A DNA stretch of 64,000 nucleotides from Platycnemis pennipes (Eukaryota > Arthropoda > Insecta > Odonata > Platycnemididae): the NCBI GenBank assembly GCA_933228895.1, contig OW121848.1:133628615-133692614 (forward strand), in the 5' to 3' direction. The stretch's first letter is position 1. Each line of letters starts with the position of its first letter. This document shows positions 1-11,864 of the stretch, piece after piece. Made by a program: the position numbers and the translations under genes. The notes below the pieces were generated by a model that did no database searches, was not told the origin of the DNA, and saw only the letters and a program-made list of their open reading frames with translations.

Positions 1-600
1 AAATTAAGGCTTAATAGGCGAAAACGTATAAAAAGGAAGCCTCTAAAGGAGCTTTACTTGGTGGAACCGCACGATTGTTGGAAGGAGAAAAACCACTTTG
101 TAGGATCCACAAGTATAATGAGACACCGCCCTAGGTTTCGAATGATCCGAGTTCCGGTAGAGCTGATTGTGACTCGATTTGCATTTAAAATTACCTCATT
201 TTATTGTAGTCGCAATCTAACATATCTTTTCATTTTTACGACACGTCCTTGTTTCTCCGTGATATCACTTGGAAATTTCCAAGATCTTGACAAGCTTCAC
301 ATGGCATGATTACGTCATCGACCGATGTAACGCCTTCAAGTACTAAGTTGCCCTTATGAATATCAAATGACGTTGACGCGATGAGTCGTGGCAATAAAGA
401 ACGTGGAACGCAAAGCTGAATTCCATTGCTTAGATCTTATCAAACGTCCTAATTATATTTCATTTCTTTTATAACCAATTTATTTAACGGAAATTGAACC
501 TTTTTGTCTCAACTATTAGAAAACAAAAGCAAACTAAATAAATAATTGCATTCAAATATCTTTTACAATGTACAAAGTGGAAACATTTTTGCGAACTAAT
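1..600. other. No gene recognised
   Basis: This stretch has only short open frames with stops in all frames, and no repeat family recognised elsewhere in the window. The composition is moderately AT-rich. Confidence 0.5.
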
Positions 601-614
601 TAATGTGACGATTA

Positions 615-800
615 AAATATCTTTCCGGGTCCTACCGCGCAATCAGGTTAGCCTGAGTTTCTCGACCCCTGCTGGTCGCTATTGATGATTACCTCAGAAG
701 AAGCGACCAGCAGGGGTCGCGAAACGTCAGGCTAACCTCATTACGCGGTAAGACGCGAAAAGTCTTCAGGTCGACTGCTGAGCAGTCGACCTGAAGATGA
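615..800. repeat. Double palindrome with hammerhead-like core
   Basis: Two adjacent inverted repeats are visible. The first has arms of about 49 bp at about 633-682 and 703-752 (core CGACCCCTGCTGGTCGCT and its complement) around a spacer of about 20 bp. The second, about 762-795, has 16-bp perfect arms, CTTCAGGTCGACTGCT and its complement, around one base. Each is followed by a CGAAAC motif and has a CAGAAGA or CTGAAGA motif nearby, the spacing seen in hammerhead-type cores of Penelope-like elements and retrozymes. The palindromes are read directly; the ribozyme link is inference. Confidence 0.75.
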
Positions 801-809
801 AAGCTGGAA

Positions 810-2280
810 TGCCGACGAAACTTATCAAGTGAAGCCAACATATGCGGAGCAATCGCGAAAAAAATGCGGAGCCATATCATTCAAACGTTTGAATACTATA
901 TATTTTAAAGCTCCTCGAACATATTCACGAAAATATCAACGTGAGAACGGTGGATATGGTACGGTCAATGAACACAAATGACATTATTAAGGAGGTTTAC
1001 ATTTTCCCATCATTCCTTTGACAAAAATTGTGATGATGCATGCAAGGTAGAAGTGATGGATGCATATTAAATTTCAATGGCAGTTTATTTGAAAGTGCAA
1101 TTTGGAAAAATCATCGTAGAATGCATGCGTTAATGTAATCCCATGAATATCCTTAAAAAAATCACAAGCATTAATTTAAAGATTACAAATATCGGGAACG
1201 TAAGTGAGAATGCGATATATAAAATGTAGTCAGAGTATGTTTTAACTTCTATGAAAACAGATTGTTGGAAATACAGTACCTACTAATGATAGCATTATAT
1301 TGAAACTGAACCATTTTTAAATGCTCTTTGGTACTTTAATATGAAGTTGGGTAGCTTCTGATTTCGCTTACAATAAAATCGGTAATAAATACCCATTCTT
1401 GAGTTAATACATTAATGGTATTGCTCAGAGTTTAAAAGAGCTTTGAAGCACTGCGGATCAAGAGAAGGATTTGAAGGAAGTATTTGTATTAAGTACATAC
1501 AAATGCATCCGCTTTAAGATTTTATTTTCAAAATTCTCGTGGTATGCTTTTTAAGATTCATAACGGCAAGGAAACAAAAGTTTAAAGATGGTCCCATTAT
1601 TATTGAGTTTAACTGTCTCTGCTCATGAGACACAACAATACCTAGCACTAATTATTATCCATAGAGCCTATTCAAGCAACTTGCTAGAATAACATGCCCG
1701 AAAGACTTCATTCAAGCACGATTTTAATGAGATTAATTATCCTCATCTCCTTTTAGTTGTTCTGAAAAGAAAATTTTCAGAAGCAATTTCATAAAAGAAA
1801 AGTTTTATCAAATTGCTTTTTTATTGTGTTATTTTTCAATTATAAACGGATTCTTGCCCTTAACGGTGTGTAATGCGTGAAACAAACTGATCACTGGGGT
1901 AGGATCTCATTGGCGTAGAAAGTTTTCCGAGGGGATGTTTTGTTTTCTATTTCAGAAGCACAAATAAAATGACAAAAACTTACTCCTTTGTGAATTCAAC
2001 ATCCTTTTAGGCATTCAAACAATCATATGATGATGCTGATTTGAACCTCGAGTGTTAATTTATAGTCAGGAGCATATGGCAATCAAGATTAAGGAACTTT
2101 CTTTCGGTGAGCGAGACGTGCCAGAGACGGCATCAAGGTTTTCGCGGCCTTAAAAATTCATGAGAAAACTTTCCCCATTCTTTTCAACAAAATATTCTCC
2201 CACTGCACATCAAACGAAAGTCTCAACACAAATGTATAATAGAGTGTTCATAGAAACGCTGGTGAATTTAGAGGTCGAAA
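810..2280. other. No gene recognised
   Basis: An AT-rich stretch with no open frame over 60 codons. I see no exon-like segment and no member of the window's repeat families. Confidence 0.45.
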
Positions 2281-2284
2281 AGGA

Positions 2285-2500
2285 AGACCTCAAAAAACAT
2301 GCTGTTATTTCGATTAGCTTAAAGTCCTTATGCTAACATGCAACTGCCTGTGCTATTCATTGATACAATCGTATTTATGCTATTGAATATATTTACAGCT
2401 GTTCATATTCCCTAATCGTACGAGGAAAAAAGTACATTTTGAATCTGTCAGTTTGGCATTCCATTTCTATAATTTTTTTACTATGGTCCATTTTACCATA
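2285..2500 (-). mobile_element. CR1-like non-LTR 3' region fragment
   Basis: The complement matches the end of the coding region and the 3' UTR of the same family as at 23.4, 27.9 and 32.2 kb, with landmarks such as TATCCATTGATACACTCG and GGACATTTTGAATCTGTCAG in related form. No terminal GTAGAT tail is present on this fragment. Confidence 0.7.
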
Positions 2501-2534
2501 AAAAGTTGGATTTTGTTTTTGTTCGATTTTTGTT

Positions 2535-2650
2535 GGAGTAGGGGCCAGGAGACCAATGAAAAATCTCTAACAGCCAGGATTCGAACCTGGGCGCTCGTAA
2601 TGGGAGGCCAGGCTCTAGCTACTACTCTGACCCCAACATCCCGATCCTCC
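2535..2650 (-). mobile_element. tRNA-derived SINE fragment
   Basis: On the minus strand there is a tRNA-like head with an A-box-like segment (GTCAGAGTAGTAGCTAGAGC) and a perfect B box (GGTTCGAATCC) followed by a short non-tRNA body. It lacks a foldable full tRNA and is followed by SINE body sequence, so it is not a functional tRNA gene. Confidence 0.7.
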
Positions 2651-2667
2651 TCTGCACAACATTAGGT

Positions 2668-2835
2668 GCTAAAAAGTTCGTCTATTTGCCGATAACGCAG
2701 CAGTGTGCGGGGAAATTCTATGAAACGATAAAGAACATTCAAATGATGACCTACAAGCTATTCGAAAATGGTGAATTACATGGCCGTAAGAATTAAATTT
2801 TCAAAAATGCGCAGTAACGAATTTTTGGAAAACTA
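2668..2835 (+). pseudogene. Non-LTR reverse transcriptase fragment (FADN)
   Basis: The plus strand encodes VRLFADNAAVCGEIL, then an in-frame stop, then NDKEH...DLQAIRKW. This is the catalytic palm region of a CR1/jockey-type reverse transcriptase. The second catalytic Asp of the usual FADD is Asn here, as expected of a dead copy. Confidence 0.7.
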
Positions 2836-2844
2836 ATTGTTCAT

Positions 2845-3130
2845 CTAAACCTACATAATACCCTGCAAGCCACCATAAAGATGTGTGGCAGGAGGTGAGT
2901 TTTCACCAAACGTGCACTGCGTATCATGCATAAAAATATTAGTATTAACATACTAGTCCAAACGCTAATATTTTTAAACAGATAAAAATAGCAAAGCAGC
3001 ATGCAAGAAAATGCTGTTAGTTGGGTTATCTTCAAGTCCGTATACCAACATGCTACTACCTATGCTATCCATTGATACACTCCCATAGCATATATTTACC
3101 GCTATTCATATCCCTAACTGTTCTCCTCCC
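2845..3130 (-). mobile_element. CR1-like non-LTR 3' terminus
   Basis: The minus-strand copy of the family 3' end carries the diagnostic block CCTGCCACACATC...GGTGGCTTGCAGGGTATTATG close to 2850-2895. The 3' UTR lies to the right, up to about 3130. It is in opposite orientation to the RT fragment just left of it, so two different insertions meet here. Confidence 0.75.
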
Positions 3131-3179
3131 AGCGCTTAAAAAGTAAGTAATAATAAATTAACTAATGTGGAAAAAAGTT

Positions 3180-3400
3180 GAGTTCAACCCAAAGGTTGGA
3201 TTGGGTAAGATGAGGGCAAAGCTCACCCCGTACAAAACCATTGGCGTGTGAAATTCACACTTTCACAGGGAGGGGGGGGGGGGCAGTTCCTTTCCCTGGG
3301 CCACCTGCGATTTCCTACGCAGTTCTGACACGCAGAAAATTGTATCGCGAGGATTTGAGGTGGAGAAATAGCATTGGGTTAGGAGGAAGAAGACCAGCTA
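3180..3400 (-). mobile_element. SINE body (same family as 10990-11260)
   Basis: The complement shares the block TTCTGCGTGTCAGAACT, GGAAATCGCAGGTGGCCC and TCACCCGCCAATGG-like sequence with the complete SINE at 11.0 kb. The tRNA head is missing. It contains a G homopolymer around 3273. Confidence 0.75.
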
Positions 3401-4255
3401 AGTGCATAAGTAAGGGGTCACCTCTTCACTCCTCCCCATCTATTCCTTAAGTCCCTTCGAACAGGCCTTCTACCCAACCCAATCCTCTCTTCCCCTTTTA
3501 TTCTTAACGACAACCAACCCCACCCCACCTTGATTTGCATGCATAAGTCGAAATGTCTGTACTGTACTGAACTGATGATAAAAGATCCACGAGGAAACCT
3601 GGTTCGTGTTCAAGAATAAATTTTTGTGGGATAACCAAGTATTTTTTCTGTTCATCAAGATACGTTAGTCATAACGCATCCAAGTTAGTTTTCGGTTTGA
3701 CTTTGCCATCTGGCTGGCAAGTCGCCGCATTCCACCAGGTTTCGACAAGAATGCATATCTCTCAATGGGACGCAGACGTCGTGTCGTGGCAGTTCCTCCT
3801 CCCCCCCCTCCCCCCCCCCCCTCCTCATAATGAGCGCGACTCCTTTAAGCGCGCGAAAGCTGGAAGCCTAGTTTTCGCTAGCGGCGCGCGCGACCTTTTT
3901 TTTCCTGCTTCTCCCTTTCTCAGGGGGATGGGAGGAATGGGTAGACCCTACCGACTTTGCCTTCGTGCTTGGGATCGACTTGGTGCGCGAGAACTCGCGA
4001 TGCAGGTCAAGTCCACACACTCCAAGGGGAGATTTGTCGACGAGAGATAGAAAAATAATGCAAAAAAAAGAGCGAGAGAATGCGAGAAGTGGCTCTTCAA
4101 ATGGATGGGAAGGTGTCTCCGAGTTGACTTATCACGGACGCGGTTCCGTGACTTCTGCGAGAGCAGGAAAATGAAAAGGAAATGGAACGAAAGTGACATC
4201 AGAATAAAGATGAAGAGATGGGGCGGGTGGGAAAATTTGTATTCTTGATCCAGCT
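3400..4255. other. No gene recognised; GC-richer patch
   Basis: A relatively CpG-rich patch (about 3690-4140) with a C homopolymer tract at about 3798-3822. Open frames up to 117 codons occur on both strands and overlap each other. They are low-complexity (runs of Pro) and resemble no family, so I call none. Confidence 0.4.
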
Positions 4256-4257
4256 AA

Positions 4258-4330
4258 TCGACTACCCTGCAAACTACCTCGAGAGTGTGTGGCGGGGGGT
4301 CACCAAACATGCACTACGCACATAAATTAG
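4258..4330 (-). mobile_element. CR1-like 3' terminal fragment
   Basis: A short minus-strand remnant of the family terminus: CTACCCTGCAAACTACC, then GTGTGTGGCGGGGGGT, then CACCAAACATGCACTACG. Only about 70 bp remain. Confidence 0.65.
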
Positions 4331-5485
4331 TGTTTATATATCCAACCCGCTGCAATAATGTGTGTGAATATCATAGAGTAGGTATAATTTAGAGGGATCA
4401 CCGCATAGAGAGAAACTGTTATAGGTTTTGATTGTAGTACTGGAAGGTTTCCATAGATGGCGAGGGAAGCATTTTTCACATTACGCCACAAACGATACAT
4501 ATCGCTTCAATTTTTCTAATCGACTTTGGTGGCACAATTGAAAAGTGTCTTGTAGTCTGCTCTTTGCAGCGGTGGATTATGCGTCCCTCCTGCAACAAGA
4601 TACATTTGCTTTAATAGTGAGAGAAATGTTAACTTATCCATGTGGTTGTTGACGATTGGTAAAGGCATATTGCACCATTATAATAAAGTAACAAAACTAT
4701 AATTATAGCATATGTTACGTGCCGCTTAAGCCAGTTAGAAAAACGAAAGCAAACGAAAATATTAAAGCAAAAATCGCCAGGAGAAACAAATAAAAAAATC
4801 ACGCTGTAAATATCCCCTCAATATTATTCAAGAGTATTTTTGTCAAGACTCTGCCTTTATATAGGCACATAGCGCTTCAGTCGTAATTATTGTACCGACT
4901 GAACTTTTTGGACTAATCCTTACGGCTAACGTATTCCTTTGAAAAAACTTCTCTCTTACAGTTTGACCAGAGCACCCGCAAGTTCCTCCATACTTTTTTA
5001 AAGACTTAAAAAGATTTTAAAAGCTTTACTTTGAGAAGGGAGAGAGTGAGGACAAAGAAATATGAAAGAAATAGAAGTCGTCCCTTTTTGCGATTGCCAA
5101 AGCGGGTCGCAAGTTTTTCTATTTGCAATGACTTGGAATTCTCAAGAGCCTCCCACTTTTCCAAAGGTGAAAATTTCCTTTTCAAATAAGTCGGCAGGCA
5201 TTGAAAGAACTGTTGCGCTCCAAGCTGAGTCTACCTTCCGCGCAAAAAAGAAACGACTCTCGCTGGGGTAAATCAAATCTTTAATGCACGGGTTTCCGCA
5301 CAGGAAACGTCGTCGTTTCGAGCAAGGGGGATTGAAATAGAGACGGAGAAATCACTCTTCAAAATGGAAAGTGGAGAGAGGCGGAATATGTATGTAGTAT
5401 GCACCCGAGCATCTCAAGAAAATAATGCTCACCTTGGCACATTTTTATATCTATCTAAGCGATCAACTTTCTCAAGTTTTTGAGC
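4330..5485. other. No gene recognised
   Basis: No open frame or repeat with family support. The piece near 4510-4550 (CTTTGGTGGCACAATTGAAAAGTG) weakly resembles the MITE at 9.3 kb. Confidence 0.4.
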
Positions 5486-5490
5486 TCGCC

Positions 5491-5797
5491 CAAGGGGGTG
5501 TGTTAGAAATCGTCGGGATTATCTCGAATAGGTAACCAAGGAGTCACGTGATATAAACACGAATGTTTTGCAAATTTGATGTGTCTGAATCACTCGTTAC
5601 AATATCATTAATTGTTTTCAATTGATTTTTTCTCGTCTGTCTCGACTATAGAGCCTTTTAGATGAGATAAAACACAAGTGTAAACAATTTATGAGGTTAT
5701 AACGCGCCAAATTTGTGAACCGTTTTTGTTTACACCACGTGACTCCATGGTTACCTATAGGAGATAATCCCGACGGTTTCAAACTCGGCACCCCAGA
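5491..5797. mobile_element. MITE with long inverted ends
   Basis: The two ends are imperfect inverted repeats of roughly 80 bp. The left reads GTCGGGATTATCTC...GGTAACCAAGGAGTCACGTG. The right is the complement of GTCGGGATTATCTCC...GGTAACCATGGAGTCACGTG. The interior is AT-rich and non-coding. The ends start with a GGGGTG-like run, as in hAT-type elements, but I could not establish a clean target duplication. Confidence 0.75.
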
Positions 5798-6504
5798 GCT
5801 TCAGTTACTTCAAACGGATGCACTTGGTGACTTAACGTGATCTGGAGGTCGGCCAACAAAACTCCATCCTCACAACAAGGAAACGCTTTGAGCCTGTGTG
5901 GAAACGGACGGACTTGATTGAACTGTGCGAATAAAATAATCGTATTGTATAATAATCATTATCTTATTTTATTAAGGCTTGTAATATTTCTCGAGTTTTT
6001 GGTCGACAATGAGAAATAAAATTATTCAATCTTGTAAATTTAAAATTAAACTATAAAAATTGTGTGTCAAACAGCGTATTTTTTCACATTCATTAGGTTT
6101 GAAGTATCCTCCCTTTAAAAGCAGCAGAAAACACAACAATCGTATAAACAAACAAATAATAATTTTTTAATAAATGTCTACAAAATTAGCAAAATACCCA
6201 TGGAACATCTGGAGTGCTTACCAACAAAAAGTCAGTTGCACTCAAAGAGTTAAGAGGTAATGGGAAAAAGTGAATACAGCGAGATACCAAATCAAATAAT
6301 TTGTTGGATGGATGATTTATTGATTAATAACTTGGTTTAAAACCTTGATTTAGACCTAAAAATATGTATAAAATTCAATTTTTGGTACGCAATGGTGCAT
6401 TTTTTTCTACCAGCTGCGTCACAGTTGGGGTGTAAAGACTTTAACTATCCGGCTCGTTGTTATCAGATTAAATCAAGGAGATTGGAGTGCACTGGATGAG
6501 GGAT

Positions 6505-6735
6505 TAGCATACTAGCCTATGGGTGACAATGAAGCCAGAATGGGGTGCTTGGGGGGGATTAGGCCCCGAATCCACCTTAAAAAACATAGGCCACGTATGG
6601 AGACTGCATGAATGGAACGTTGAAGTAGTGGGCTCGGTGTGCTTCATTGTGTCTTCATTTGAGAGTATGCTGATGCCTACGTCGGGTTTCACTCCGCCCT
6701 TCCTCCTATCCACGCTAATTCCAACTTCCCTGAGA
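6505..6735. repeat. Interspersed repeat, also at 17.2 and 18.6 kb
   Basis: The block GGGTGACAATGAAGCCAGA...TTGGGGGGGATTAGG recurs at 18605-18665 in the same orientation and at 17240-17300 inverted. Open frames over this block on both strands are not supported as genes. It precedes the RT fragment at 6735. Confidence 0.6.
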
Positions 6736-7205
6736 ATTGAATGATTTAGTATCGTGATAATGCCTCATATTGACTATTGTTCTCTCGCTAATACCGATAT
6801 TACTATGGAGCTAAATCAACAACTTCAGAGGTTAAAAAACTCTGGAATAAGGTCGATATTCAATGTTCCTTTAAATAAACAGGTTACACCTTATTATGGC
6901 GATTGAAGGTATAAAAGAGACGAGAATATCTATCAAATAAATGTGTTCATGTACAAATTGATTAAAACAGAGTGTCCTAGTTATTTGTTTGAAAAAATTA
7001 TATTTAATGCTAACACGCGAAAACGATTAGCACGAAATAAAGAGGTATTATTAATCCCGAATTTCCGCACCAATGTGTTGGGTAGATCTTTTAAAGTTAC
7101 ATCTTGTCGGCTGTGAAATTCTTTCCCTGATGGAATAAGGTCTACTGTAAACATTTATATGTTTAAGAAACGGTTGCATTCCTATCTTATACGATGCATG
7201 TAAAA
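6735..7205 (+). pseudogene. Non-LTR reverse transcriptase C-terminal region
   Basis: Reads almost continuously as IMPHIDYCSLANTDITMELN...QLQRLKNSGIRSIFN...FMYKLIKTECPSYLFEKIIF...VLGRSFKVTSCRL(stop)NSFPDGIRST...FKKRLHSYL. This is the thumb and C-terminal tail of a CR1/Rex-like RT, with the typical PHIDYC, RxSFKV and WN-S-P motifs. The Trp of the last motif has become a stop, and another stop lies near VTPYYGD. The 3' UTR probably continues to about 7480. Endonuclease and most of the RT are absent, so this is a 5'-truncated dead copy. Confidence 0.8.
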
Positions 7206-9285
7206 TAATTAATGCTATGTAAAATGTAACGCTTACGCGATTTACAACTGATGGCTTCTTTCTGTTTTTAAGAGATTGTTAAAATGTTATTGCTGCTGAA
7301 TTGGTTATGTTGTATAAATTATTGTTCAACTATTGACATTTTGTGTTATTTGTTTAATCGATGTTTAGACAACAACTCAATTGTAAAATTGGTATCACTA
7401 ATGAGACTGCGAATATTACCAATTGTTATCCGTTAAGGTTCCAAGGGACATACTTTCCAAGAACAAATACCTATCCATCCATAAAAACATAATCACCTAC
7501 CTATCTTAACCGGTGCAAATGACTTTGGCTGTAGGTTGGCTTCCCTAAATACCACCTCTGTTTCTACTAATCGGAGTATCATTTCCTTAAACCATTACAA
7601 GGTCTTGACCCGTTCACCCAATTCAAGAGCCTAGATTCTCCGTCGACTGTTGACGAAGATTTTTCAAGCTCTCCTCCACGATTCCTGCTGTTCGTAAACA
7701 ATTCCGCCAGCATACCAGACAGTTGCTTCTGATCTCTATAACTACCTGAAAGTATGCGCCATTTGACTCGGGAATGAATCCTGAGAAACCTTGACAGGTG
7801 TCGGGGAATGCCGATGATTCAGGGTACCTGCGCCACGATTGGAACGGCGAGACAGATATCTACGCATAAAAATCTCGCACAGCAGTCACATCTTTGGTTC
7901 TGGAGTTCTCGCTAGAGGGAACTATTCGCCTAACGCCGTCGATCGCTGGACGCATTCGATGAGTTGATCACCTTAAAGACCACGTGACCTTGGTGCCTTT
8001 TGGTGTTTTGCCCTTTACTACGCGGGAAGTTGTGCTGCGGCGTAAGCGAAACCCGCTGACCTACAAGAGCCTGGAGGTTAGTTGTAACAAGCACGTCGCG
8101 ATGGGCGTATCACTCACTTGGGAGAGGGCAGGGTTGCCATTTATCCATTATTTTGGTCGCTATAACTCCTACTTTAAAATTTGCTAGAAAGCTATACAAA
8201 AAGTTGGTATATTTTATATTAACCAGTGTATACAGCAGAGCGTTTCTTTTATTCAGTGTGCAGATGACTATATCTAAGAAAGGTGTAGAATTAGATGAAA
8301 CATTAAACTGCAATAAAATACAAAGCAATAAAACATATCAGTGTCAGTTTAAATGCATTTTACGATATTCATTACGATTTCATTCATTAACAACTGCCTT
8401 TCTATTTTGTAATAAATTATTCTACCACATTAGGTCATTAATATGATATATTTTTCACCATGTATATTCCATTACATATTTTTAGCTTGATTGAGAATTT
8501 TGCAACTAGGTTTAATACACTTTCTGTTTCTAAATGTTCTATCTCAAGTGGCTGAATTTAGTTACTATTTTCAACACGCTGCTAACCTTTAAAAACTGTC
8601 AACTGTTACTACAAGTTGCTGAATTTAACGAAAAAATTGCTAAAACTACAACTCAAGGTAGTACACCTGCATGTTGTTTTACGTCTCATATTATCTAAGG
8701 GGCTGATCGACACAAAACACCGGTTTAATATTAATCAATTCCTGAATTAGTTACTGAGGCAAAGCTCATTTTTTCGTCATTTCTACATTCTCATTTGCTC
8801 ATTTCTTTGTCGTCTTTAAAAATGCAGCTTAGTTACTTAATCCTGCAGGGCATTTTTTAATTTCGGAAAAGAAAAGGTGAAACTGACTTTGTAACACGAG
8901 CCTGAGTAATTAAATGTGTGTTCAGGATTCTTCATTTCATTCCAATGAAGTGATATGAATATTTATACGAGGCACGATCCTCTCAGTCCTGAAAGTCCGT
9001 TTATTGATAAGCAAGGTAACTTTACGTATGTTTTTTCTCCTTGGCGGTGCCTTTATATGATGCCTACAATATATAGACCCGCCATGTGTGCTAAAAGAGG
9101 ATTTTTTGTAGAGATCGGAGTACTTTTATTAACGGCAGTATTTCCAAGCTCGCCTCGCATTATACTGTCACAAAGGCGTGCAGCAGGGTTTGCAATGGGA
9201 CCACCTGATATTCACCACTTTCGGTCTTTAGGATATACGAATAGTTTCAATTCAGCTCTCCAGTAGATCCCCCTGTTGTAACCTC
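7206..9285. other. No gene recognised
   Basis: The first about 275 bp are probably the 3' UTR of the preceding RT copy. The rest holds open frames of up to 103 codons without family resemblance, which I do not call. Confidence 0.4.
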
Positions 9286-9289
9286 TTCG

Positions 9290-9610
9290 TATCTCTTAGT
9301 GCCACTGAATTTTGGTGGCACTAGCGAAAAGTGCCAGCATGAAATTGAGAGTTTTGTAGCTCCTTGTGAAAAATTAAACTATATGAAGTTACTTTTTAGA
9401 TATGAATGTAATGTTTTTTATTTAACTAAAAATGGATTAATTGTTGTTTATGGTATTCTGATACATTGCATAAAGGATACCTATGTGTAATTATTACAAC
9501 AAAAATAGTTTAAACAATAATTTGCTCCTCGAGCCGATATATCGGCTCGTGGCACTTTTCGCTCATAGAGCAAAAGCCGATATATCGGCCCGTGGCACTC
9601 TAGACCTCTC
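9290..9610. mobile_element. MITE-like element with CCGATATATCGG palindromes
   Basis: The left end (CTTAGTGCCAC...AGCGAAAAGTGCCA) is mirrored at the right end (complement AGAGTGCCACGG...AGCGAAAAGTGCCACG). Two copies of the palindrome CCGATATATCGG lie in the right part (about 9534-9580). Related palindromes and AAAAGTGC blocks occur in the piggyBac-like element at 55.6 kb, which suggests one family. Target duplication is unclear. Confidence 0.6.
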
Positions 9611-9664
9611 TGTTGTAACATATTTTTCCCCTTCATATCACTCATTTATCCTTCAAAGCTGGTA

Positions 9665-9910
9665 GCTTTTGAAACGTGGTGCTACAGGAGAACGATGAAG
9701 ATAGAATGGAGCGACCATGTGACTGACAAAGAAATCCTGAGATGAGTGGGAGAAAAAAAGTCTTACTGAACTTGGGAAGAATACGGTACAACTTAATCGG
9801 GAGGTACTTACGTCACGATGGCTTGATGACGACAATCGTCGAGGGAAAAGTGAAAGTGAAGAATGGAAAAGGCAGGCCTTACATGAAACATATGGAGCGA
9901 GTTATAAATG
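9665..9910 (+). pseudogene. Non-LTR C-terminal tail fragment
   Basis: Matches the recurring tail encoded intact at 18.9 and 43.0 kb: a diverged WIDRVTNEE block, then NLIG..LRHDGLM.TIVEGKV, then KNGKGRP and MKHMERV. Frameshifts and stops interrupt it, and the fragment is short. Confidence 0.75.
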
Positions 9911-9929
9911 TTTATACTTATAATATATA

Positions 9930-10435
9930 CATCAATTATATGCATATATGTATTATATTATTATGATTAGTGGTTCTACTAGTGCTTTTTTTGTTTTAGC
10001 TCTTAGGAACTAATATTCCAATAGAATAAAAAATATAAAGCATAAAAAAATGAATAAAATTTACTCATTTGTGGTTGCCTAGGGATCTTCCACGCGCAAC
10101 AAAATTACTCGTGGAAAAATTGTCTACATTTAAAGAAATGAAATCATGAAAAAAGTTTTGAGGGCTGTTGTAAATAGTCAGCCCCTTAATACTCAAAAAT
10201 ATTTTTTTCATACATATTTTTTTCGCAGTTCTTTACAAGGAAATCCTTAAAATAGTTAGGTAAAAACATGTGTTTCTGTTTTTGAGAGAGATAATATCCT
10301 ACATAAACAGAAGGCTTCTATATATTATCCTTTGTTCGACGGGTAAAAAACATGAGTCATTCCATTTTAAATCCACAAATTTTTCAGAAATATCTAGCTT
10401 CACCATCTCAGATTTCAATGAAAATTGGTGGATAG
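9930..10435. other. No gene recognised
   Basis: AT-rich sequence without supported open frames or repeats. Confidence 0.4.
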
Positions 10436-10439
10436 ATAC

Positions 10440-10860
10440 TGTCGACCTTCCTGAGCCAAAAGGCGTTCCCTATTTCCGCAGAAAAATGTCGCCCCTGAAA
10501 TACAGGCAGTTGTGCATCTGTGAACAAATCGGTTTCGAATTTACTTAAAAGGTTTAACCTAAATTTTAACCTGCGTTCTGATTGTAATTCCCATCCTAGT
10601 TCTTCTATTAAACTCGTGACACTTATACAAATATCATAACGCCCTTTAACAATTCTAGCGTATCTGCTTTTCACACGCTCTAATTCCTTTTATCATACCT
10701 TCCTCGTACGGATCCCATATACTGGCGGCATATTCTAAATGAGGCCTGACAAGTATTTCGACGAGTTTGAAAAAAACTGACCTTTCAGTGACTTTAAGTC
10801 TTGGTGTGGATATCAGGAGTTTAAGGAGGTAAAAAAATATTTTTAAAATCAATTTTGGGC
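10440..10860 (-). pseudogene. CR1-like reverse transcriptase fragment
   Basis: The minus strand encodes VRPHLEYAASIWDPYEEGM then (frameshifted) VKGRYD...SVTSLIEELGWE and SERRLKFRLNLLSKFETDLFTD. This is the thumb/C-terminal region of the same CR1-like family seen at 18.3, 23.9 and 32.8 kb. Two overlapping frames show it is broken. Confidence 0.8.
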
Positions 10861-10989
10861 AAAACTACAGTAAGAATTGTCGGGTAACCTTCGTAAACGC
10901 TAATTAAAATACCTTATGTATCAGTATTAATTGTGGATCGAGAACTAAGTTACGTATTTTCTAAGTAAATATGCAATAAATTTGGCAAC

Positions 10990-11265
10990 GAAAGGGTTGT
11001 GGTGCCTTAGTGGGTAGAGCGCTGAGCTATTGGCCGGGGGGTCCCGGGTTCAGATCCCGGGTACAAGCCTTTCTGGATACCCCGACCTAAATTCCTCATG
11101 ATTCCATTTTCTGCGTGTCAGAACTTCGTAGGAAATCGCAGGTGGCCCAGGGAACGGAAGTGGCCCCCCTGACCCTGAACGTGCGAATTTCACCCGCCAA
11201 TGGCTTAGTACCACGGGGTGAATTCTACCCTCACCGATAAGAAACCAACCTTCGTGTTGGAGACC
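10990..11265 (+). mobile_element. tRNA-derived SINE, near complete
   Basis: The tRNA-like head at about 10997-11070 has an A-box-like TAGTGGGTAGAGCGC and a B-box-like GGTTCAGATCC within an 8-bp CCCGGG-containing stem. The body that follows is shared with 3180-3400 (inverted) and related to 44640-44885. It is the best full-length member in the window. Confidence 0.8.
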
Positions 11266-11860
11266 AATTTTTAATGGCAATGAATGTAACCATTTTGTCA
11301 GCCTTTCCAAAGTTTTTGAAAACAAAATATTGTGTTGTGAAACTGTGTGCCCATAGTTCCAGAGGCCGCGATGTTTTGCTCAGGGTTTGCAGTTCAGGGT
11401 CCCTCTGACATAAGACGGATTAACCTGCAATCATTCTTCGCTGCCCTCTGACCTTGCTCCGACGATCGAAATTTTGCCTGCTGTTTTTTTTTAATTTCAT
11501 TGCGTTACCACATTGTCTGTTTTTCGCCCTCTTCCAAGGTGACCTCTAATCCGACACTGTCAACTTTGTTGTCATGCCCTAAGGGCATGGGCGTATTTTT
11601 ATCCCATTAGGGGAAGTACCTATCCATTTTATACCTATATTCTATTATTTGAAGAGCCTTCTCCCTACAGGCAAGAACGCCAGTATTATTTCACAAATAT
11701 TGTTGGTTAGATCCTAATCACCTTCTTCGAGAATGATAGCCCCCGACATAGTAATGATTTTTAGATTTTTAGTCAATGATCATGAAATACGACTGTACTG
11801 TATAATCTAATTTACGTACGCACATAGATGTTCAGGTTTCCATTCAAGATCAAATTCACC
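11265..11860. other. No gene recognised
   Basis: No family-supported open frame or repeat. Confidence 0.4.
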
Positions 11861-11864
11861 TTAA

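Noticed and set aside
3697..4050. 117-codon frame with Pro run
   Set aside because: Produced by a C homopolymer in a CpG-rich patch; overlapping frames on the opposite strand; no domain.
10990..11070. Possible true tRNA gene
   Set aside because: Box-like segments and a stem are present, but the sequence runs into a SINE body that recurs at 3.2 and 44.7 kb, so it is a SINE head.
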